In this document: positions 15,901-19,527 of the stretch, piece after piece
Position numbering within the stretch: the first letter of the stretch is position 1
How the letters are laid out: every line of letters starts with the position of its first letter
NCBI GenBank assembly: GCA_019419645.1
Contig: DXZN01000040.1
Span: 1 to 19,527 of the forward strand
DNA: 19,527 nucleotides
Source: Collinsella sp.
Lineage (GTDB): Bacteria; Actinomycetota; Coriobacteriia; Coriobacteriales; Coriobacteriaceae
Direction of reading: 5' to 3'
Notes under the pieces: model-generated
What the model was told of the DNA's origin: nothing
The model's database searches: none
The model's input: only the letters and a program-made list of their open reading frames with translations
Program-made: the position numbers and the translations under genes

Positions 15901-16708
15901 GGAAGTCGTTGGTGGCGATGACCTTGACGCCCACCTGCTTGGCGATGTCGATGAGCGTGCGGTCCATCTGCTCGTCGGTCAGGCCGTTGTCGGTGGTAAT
16001 GCCGTGTTCCTGGATCTCGATATAGAAGTCGCCGGGGTCGAAGGTGTCGCGGAAGGTCTCGGCCCATTTGATGGCGCCCTCCATGTCACCGCGGTCGATG
16101 TACTTGGGGATGATGCCCGCGATGCAGGCGCTGGTGCAGATCATGCCCTTGGCATGGCGACGCAGGTTGTCGAGTGTCACGCGCGGTTTGTAGTAAAAGC
16201 CCTGAACGGCGGCCTCGGAGACCGTCTGCATCAGATTGACGTAGCCCTCCTGGTCCTTGGCCAGAAGGATCATGTGGTAGAGCTCGGGCTTATGGTCGCG
16301 GGCAAGGGTCTCATCCGGCGTAAAGTAAACCTCGCACCCAAAGATGGGTTTGATGACCAGGGGCGGCTTGAGCTCGTCGATGTTGCCCTTCTCGTCCCAC
16401 ATGGCCATGTCCTTCACATACTGGGCATGCTCGCGCGGGCTTTCCTCGGGATCGGGCTCCACCAGCTCGTCGCGGCGGTCCTTTTCCAAGAAGGCCTTGT
16501 CGTGACTCCAGGTTTTGTACTCGGGCGTGTTGTGGTTAACGGCGTCGCAGGCCAGCGCCAGGTCGGGCACGCCATACATGTAGCCGTGGTCGGTAATGGC
16601 CACGGCGGGCATGCCAAGCTCAACGGCACGGTTGACCATATCCTGGATACGGGTTGCGCCGTCGAGCATGGAGAAAACAGTGTGATTGTGCAGATGGACG
16701 AATGCCAT
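12905..16708 (-). CDS. dnaE: DNA polymerase III alpha subunit
   Basis: This is the catalytic subunit of the replicative DNA polymerase. At 1267 residues it is slightly long for DnaE. The N-terminal PHP domain (about 1-285) keeps its metal-ligand positions (HLHNH at 5-9, TDHG at 39-42, Glu126, His145, the CTSAC cysteines at 191-195, Asp268 and His270), so it may proofread, as in mycobacterial DnaE1. A charged insertion of about 60 residues (57-118) splits that domain. The polymerase core shows GVGPGRGSAAGAIVAYA, the catalytic aspartates in MPDIDMDF (Asp469, Asp471) and FNKSHSAGYA. The usually strict RRAMGKK motif reads IRKPVAKK. Helix-hairpin-helix (around GIRGVGTGVA) and OB-fold regions follow. 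The ATG at 16708 has GGAG about 9 bases upstream. A candidate -10 (TAAAAT) lies at 16753-16748. Confidence 0.97.
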   Translation of the reverse strand: MAFVHLHNHTVFSMLDGATRIQDMVNRAVELGMPAVAITDHGYMYGVPDLALACDAVNHNTPEYKTWSHDKAFLEKDRRDELVEPDPEESPREHAQYVKDMAMWDEKGNIDELKPPLVIKPIFGCEVYFTPDETLARDHKPELYHMILLAKDQEGYVNLMQTVSEAAVQGFYYKPRVTLDNLRRHAKGMICTSACIAGIIPKYIDRGDMEGAIKWAETFRDTFDPGDFYIEIQEHGITTDNGLTDEQMDRTLIDIAKQVGVKVIATNDFHYLRREDAPVQDVIMCIGMNAKVDDPNRMRMTGSEFYMKTEEEMRAMFPYCPEACDNTLEIADKCYVELDWDSIILPRFPLLDPGETHESQFRRECEKGLRQHYGDDWATREIGGVNIKERFEYEYKVICDKGFAAYFLIVAEYVQWAKDNGIGVGPGRGSAAGAIVAYAMNITAFDPLENGLMFERFLSPQRTEMPDIDMDFDDERRLEVVEHVRQLYGPEKVTHVITYSTIKAKQAINDAARVLDYPVYMGQRLSKMVSSDPKVKLKQVLEKQPGKEDLFNPDFAEAYKKDDDARRIIDTALSIEGLTRGEGVHACAVLICRDPVNEHVPTKLDTKGGVEITQYEGHTVADMGLLKMDFLGLRTLTVISKAKANIKKNFGIDIKEEEIPFDDPEIFKLMGSGHTAGVFQVESAGMTATIKNMKPTEYKHVVALIALYRPGPLGAGMVSSYINRMNGKEPAVSYDDRLDDILGETYGTMVYQEQVMLISVEMCGFSKGESDSRIRKPVAKKKIKLLTSTVLHWEDGSDETTYDHWMNGAIKNNYTREVAQKIWDDVLEFASYAFNKSHSAGYAILVMQTAWLKAHYPHEYMAAVLTSYTGKTDKIVHYVSACRHDGIPVLSPDVNESGTEFTATKEGVRFGLAGIRGVGTGVAQAIIAEREAGGPFKTLHDFVERVDSSQANRRVIESLIKAGAFDSTGYPRRQMMHFVDKNNPENIIDAAVKRQKDRASGQTSFFDMFGDVEGSGFEVSVPDPDGQEWDRHLKLSQEKEVLGIYVSDHPLRPFEYALSKARDFSFSQIDTGYEVQNPTGGTINQEIPEGKALWWAGMVSSVSKRVTKNGDPMGIVQLEDMEGEATVVVFPKTYKEAEGYLYGEVDPETGAQLSDAFVRIKGKLERSDRGDQIIAQEIVPLELNEENNKPKVFEVMVPNSRFSQGNMARLATVLTTNPGGDRVEIFIEQVDGRVLRAEVPAKVNARSIPLLAEAKAIVGNQGRVTVI

Positions 16709-16747
16709 GTAATGAGCTCCGATGCGGGTTCGTGTTCTGACTGAACG

Positions 16748-16753
16748 ATTTTA
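16748..16753 (-). promoter_or_regulatory. Candidate -10 element of the dnaE promoter
   Basis: The minus strand reads GGGG-TAAAAT about 40 bases before the dnaE ATG, in the 200-base gap after addA. The -35 is poor (TTCGGG at 19 bases). Just downstream is GTTC-N5-GAAC (16734-16746), an inverted pair at the likely start site. Its spacing differs from a LexA box, so no SOS control is claimed. Confidence 0.35.
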
Positions 16754-16808
16754 CCCCACGGCACGAACAGCACCCGAACCTAGCCAAACCCACACGGCTC
16801 CTATTGAG

Positions 16809-16870
16809 TTGCGGTGAAATAGTTCCAGTTTGGGCAATCTAGGCCGTAAACAGGAACTATTCCACCGCAA
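16809..16870. repeat. Intergenic inverted repeat, 23-base arms, between addA and dnaE
   Basis: Arms 16809-16831 and 16848-16870 are reverse complements at 21 of 23 positions, with a 16-base loop. The outer core is TTGCGGTG followed by AATAGTTCC. No T-run follows on the minus strand, so it is not a simple terminator for addA, whose stop is about 40 bases away. Its sequence is unrelated to the other two inverted repeats in the window. Confidence 0.85.
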
Positions 16871-16908
16871 GTTATGGTGAGGATGGAGCGCGGGCGGCGC
16901 CAGCTGGA

Positions 16909-19527
16909 CTAGAGGTTGTAGGTGACCACCTGGGGCTCGCAGGGGTTGGCGGGATCGGCCTGCTCCACGCGGACGAACTTGACGGTCACGGCATCAAAGC
17001 CCGCCTTGTGCAGAACATCGGCGTAGACGCGCGCCTGCAGGGTGTGCTTCTCCTGCAGCTGGTCCGGCGTCTCATCCGGCGTGCCACCCGTCTTGTAATC
17101 GATGACCAGTGCGCGCGACGGATCGGCCGGGTCGGTTGCCAAGGCATCGATAGCGCCCTCGGCATAGGCGCCGTAGCGGGCGATGTCCTCGTCCTCGCAG
17201 CCCAGCGAGAAGAACGGCACCTCGGCGCGAACGCACGGCCACGCGAGCAGGTCGGCACGAACAGCCGACTTGAGCCAGCGGTCCAGGGCAACGTCGAAGC
17301 GTTCGCGCTGCTCCGGCGTCAGGCACCACAGGCGCGCCAGCGCATCGGCACGCTCAGCGGGCAGCGCATCGGCACCCATCTCGATGAGCCACTGGCAGGC
17401 AGCATGGAAGGCCGAGCCCAGCGCCATGGGATTGCCGGTGGGCTCGACAGCGGCCACGTCCGTATCCGTCATCTCCGAGCCATCCGACTCCGCATCATCG
17501 CCAGCCTCGTCCATGGGAACACGCGTCTCGGCGGCACGGTCCTCGGCCTCGGCATGGAGCGCCGCGGCGATCGACGAATAGCTGTACGAATCACGCGCCG
17601 GGAACGGACGCGTGCCCATGCGCACGCCCACCGCCTGGGGATACACGAGCTCGAACGCATCGGGCTCGGGGTCGGCAGGACCGGGAACGGCGGCTCGGGC
17701 ATCTGCACCGGCACCCTCCGGCTCCGCATCGCCGCGGACAAGCCTGCCCTCGGCATCCAGTGAAGCGTTGGCCTCAAACGCCTGCTCGCCAAAGGTAAAG
17801 TCCGAAAGCGAAATGAGCTCGTAATCGCCCGGCTGAGAGTTGTCGAACACCAGGCGGTCGGCATCGAGCTGCGGCAAGGCCTGCGCGTCGGTCGGCAAAA
17901 TACGGCGCAGCACGTCATAGGTCAGATCGGTCTCGACGTCGAAGGTCGGCGCGCACACCTTGCCACGGCTCACGCCGGCATCCATCGCCAAGATCACCAG
18001 CTCGCGCGCACGCGTCATGGCAACGTAGAGCAAACGAGCCCGCTCCTCGAGCGAAAGCTGCAGGTCGTCGCTGCGCAGGCGAACGAATGCCTCGGCGGGA
18101 GAGCCCGTCGCGCAGACGTCCTCCATGAGCTCCGGCGGCAACCATAGCGACGTGCCCTTGCCCTTAAACGCATGCTCAAACTGTTTTTTGACGTCGTCGC
18201 CCTTCACAAAGGTTCCGTCGGCGAGCTTAACGCCGTCGAAGCGTGCCGGCAGCGCCACGACCTGCGCTCCGTCCTCGACGCGACCCATCTGTGCCGTACC
18301 CGAGGACTTACGCGCGCCAAAGCACTCGGCGACCGCCACGACCGGATATTCCAGACCCTTGGATGCATGCACGGTCATGATGCGTACCGCGCCGTCACCC
18401 TCCTCGTTGAGCGCGCCCGGCGCCTCCTTGCCCGCCAGGAAGCGGTCGAAGGCGAGCGCGATGGAGCGCGGCGAGTTGCCGAACTCGGCCTCCGCCTCGG
18501 CCACGGCGTCGAGCGCCTTGAGCACGTTGGCGGCGATGGCCTTGCCCTCGGGACCACGCTGCGCCAGACGCACGAACCAGCCCGAAGCGTTGACCACGTC
18601 GCGCGCGATGGCGGCGAACGAATCGCGGCCCACGCGACGAAGCGCATACCGCAGCACCTCGCGGGCGCGCGTCACGAGCGGCAGGTCTTGCAGGCCCGGC
18701 ACATCGGAATCGCTCATGATGCCCGCGTCGATATTCCGGCGCGAGGTCTCCCCCGTCTGGTCGTCCAGCTTGGTCGCCAGCGCCAGGAACTCCTGGGCGC
18801 CGAGCGCAAACATCGGCGAGGCGAGCAGCGGCATAAGGCCCTGCGCCGTATCGGCCGGGTTGGCGAGCGCGCAGACTAGGGCGCGCACCGTCTGCACCTC
18901 GGCAGCTTGGGCAAAGACTGAGCCGCCTGCGATCACGCAGTCGAGCCCCTGGTCGCGGAAAGCCTGGGCGTAGACGTCGGCGTTGGTCATGCGGCCCAGC
19001 AGCAGCACCATGCCACCCTGGGGCTGGCCGGCATCGGCAAGCGCGCGGAACCGCTCCGCGATCGCGCGGGCCTTGGCCTGCGTGCGCTCCTGCGTACTGC
19101 CGCCGGCAACAAAGAGGGCCTGGCGACGCGAGGCGTCTGCCACCAGCGTATCCTTGCGGCCGTTACTTGCCTCAAGGTCCAAAAAGCCCTGCATCAGGCC
19201 ACCGTCATCGCCGTCGAAGACGCGTGCCACGTAACGCAGTACCTCGTCATGGCTGCGGAAGTTGCGCACAAGTTTAACGAGCTCGCCAGCAGGGGCGTCG
19301 GCCACGGCAGTCGCCTCGGACGCCGTCGTCGATCCCACCTTGCGCTCCTGGCGGCGGAAGACCTCGACCTCGGCACCACGGAAACGATAGATCGACTGCT
19401 GCGCATCGCCCACGGTGCACAGCGCACGCTCCCCCGCACCGGTCAGGTAACGAATCAAATCGACCTGCATCTGGTCGGTATCCTGGAACTCGTCAATCAT
19501 GACCATCTTAAAGCGGCCCTCATAGGC
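16909..19527 (-). CDS. addA: AddA-type helicase-nuclease, C-terminal part (5' end outside the window)
   Basis: The frame is open to the window edge at 19527, giving 872 visible residues and no start codon. AddA works with AddB to unwind and trim double-strand breaks for RecA loading. Visible in order (numbered from the edge): helicase motif II in MIDEFQDTD (10-18), motif III in VGDAQQSIYRFRG (39-51), motif V region TVHASKGLEY (near 385), motif VI LLYVAMTRAR (near 500), then an acidic Ala/Asp-rich linker. The C-terminal RecB-family nuclease has EGAIDAL, VIDYKTGG (near 808-815) and QARVYA, the D-x-K and QxxxY pattern of active enzymes. Some 350-400 N-terminal residues with Walker A must lie upstream. 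RecB and PcrA/UvrD are alternatives, but UvrD lacks the nuclease. An addB gene would be expected next upstream. The 200 bases from its stop to dnaE hold an inverted repeat and a promoter candidate. Confidence 0.92.
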   Translation of the reverse strand, partial: AYEGRFKMVMIDEFQDTDQMQVDLIRYLTGAGERALCTVGDAQQSIYRFRGAEVEVFRRQERKVGSTTASEATAVADAPAGELVKLVRNFRSHDEVLRYVARVFDGDDGGLMQGFLDLEASNGRKDTLVADASRRQALFVAGGSTQERTQAKARAIAERFRALADAGQPQGGMVLLLGRMTNADVYAQAFRDQGLDCVIAGGSVFAQAAEVQTVRALVCALANPADTAQGLMPLLASPMFALGAQEFLALATKLDDQTGETSRRNIDAGIMSDSDVPGLQDLPLVTRAREVLRYALRRVGRDSFAAIARDVVNASGWFVRLAQRGPEGKAIAANVLKALDAVAEAEAEFGNSPRSIALAFDRFLAGKEAPGALNEEGDGAVRIMTVHASKGLEYPVVAVAECFGARKSSGTAQMGRVEDGAQVVALPARFDGVKLADGTFVKGDDVKKQFEHAFKGKGTSLWLPPELMEDVCATGSPAEAFVRLRSDDLQLSLEERARLLYVAMTRARELVILAMDAGVSRGKVCAPTFDVETDLTYDVLRRILPTDAQALPQLDADRLVFDNSQPGDYELISLSDFTFGEQAFEANASLDAEGRLVRGDAEPEGAGADARAAVPGPADPEPDAFELVYPQAVGVRMGTRPFPARDSYSYSSIAAALHAEAEDRAAETRVPMDEAGDDAESDGSEMTDTDVAAVEPTGNPMALGSAFHAACQWLIEMGADALPAERADALARLWCLTPEQRERFDVALDRWLKSAVRADLLAWPCVRAEVPFFSLGCEDEDIARYGAYAEGAIDALATDPADPSRALVIDYKTGGTPDETPDQLQEKHTLQARVYADVLHKAGFDAVTVKFVRVEQADPANPCEPQVVTYNL

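Noticed and set aside
12926..16744. Very long open frame (1272 codons) on the plus strand opposite dnaE
   Set aside because: It mirrors the dnaE frame almost end to end, as happens when G/C-ending codons remove stops from the opposite strand. No ribosome site or protein family is recognisable, and the minus strand clearly encodes a conserved polymerase.
16734..16746. GTTC-N5-GAAC near the dnaE start as a LexA box
   Set aside because: The half-sites are in the opposite order and the spacer is 5, not 4, so it does not fit the Gram-positive consensus.

Overview
The window looks like chromosome from a high-GC, anaerobic, Gram-positive actinobacterium, most likely class Coriobacteriia and perhaps Collinsella. 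That placement is inferred. It rests on strong G/C preference at third codon positions, a mycobacterial-style DnaE with an apparently intact PHP site, an AddA-type helicase-nuclease, a Gram-positive-type LexA box (GAAC-N4-GTTC), and a superoxide reductase typical of anaerobes. No rRNA, tRNA, CRISPR array, transposase or phage gene was found.

All ten genes lie on the minus strand, so transcription runs from high to low coordinates. In that order: the C-terminal 872 codons of addA (16909-19527, 5' end outside the window); dnaE (12905-16708); a SWIM/SNF2 helicase (9304-12768); a class III-like desulfoferrodoxin (8791-9153); a glutamine-dependent NAD+ synthase homologue that has lost its catalytic residues (6688-8673); the Holliday-junction operon ruvC-ruvA-ruvB (6550 down to 4342) with overlapping start and stop codons and a LexA box in front; fhs, formate-tetrahydrofolate ligase, with its own promoter candidate and a clear terminator (2530-4197); and a zinc-ribbon, single-pass membrane protein of unknown role (98-2128).

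Most genes serve DNA replication and repair: AddA (break resection), DnaE (replication), the SNF2 enzyme (DNA or nucleoprotein remodelling) and RuvABC (junction migration and resolution). fhs (one-carbon metabolism) and the superoxide reductase are ordinary housekeeping or stress functions.

Two things stand out. First, the 661-residue NAD+ synthase homologue keeps the full two-domain layout, but the Glu-Lys-Cys triad of the amidase half and the SGGxDS loop of the synthetase half are all replaced, so it looks like a double pseudoenzyme kept for another purpose. Second, three intergenic gaps each hold a different long inverted repeat: 35-base arms at 2231-2392, 36-base perfect arms at 12792-12905, and 23-base arms at 16809-16870. 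They resemble dispersed intergenic palindromes or MITE-like elements; their copy number and role cannot be judged from one window.
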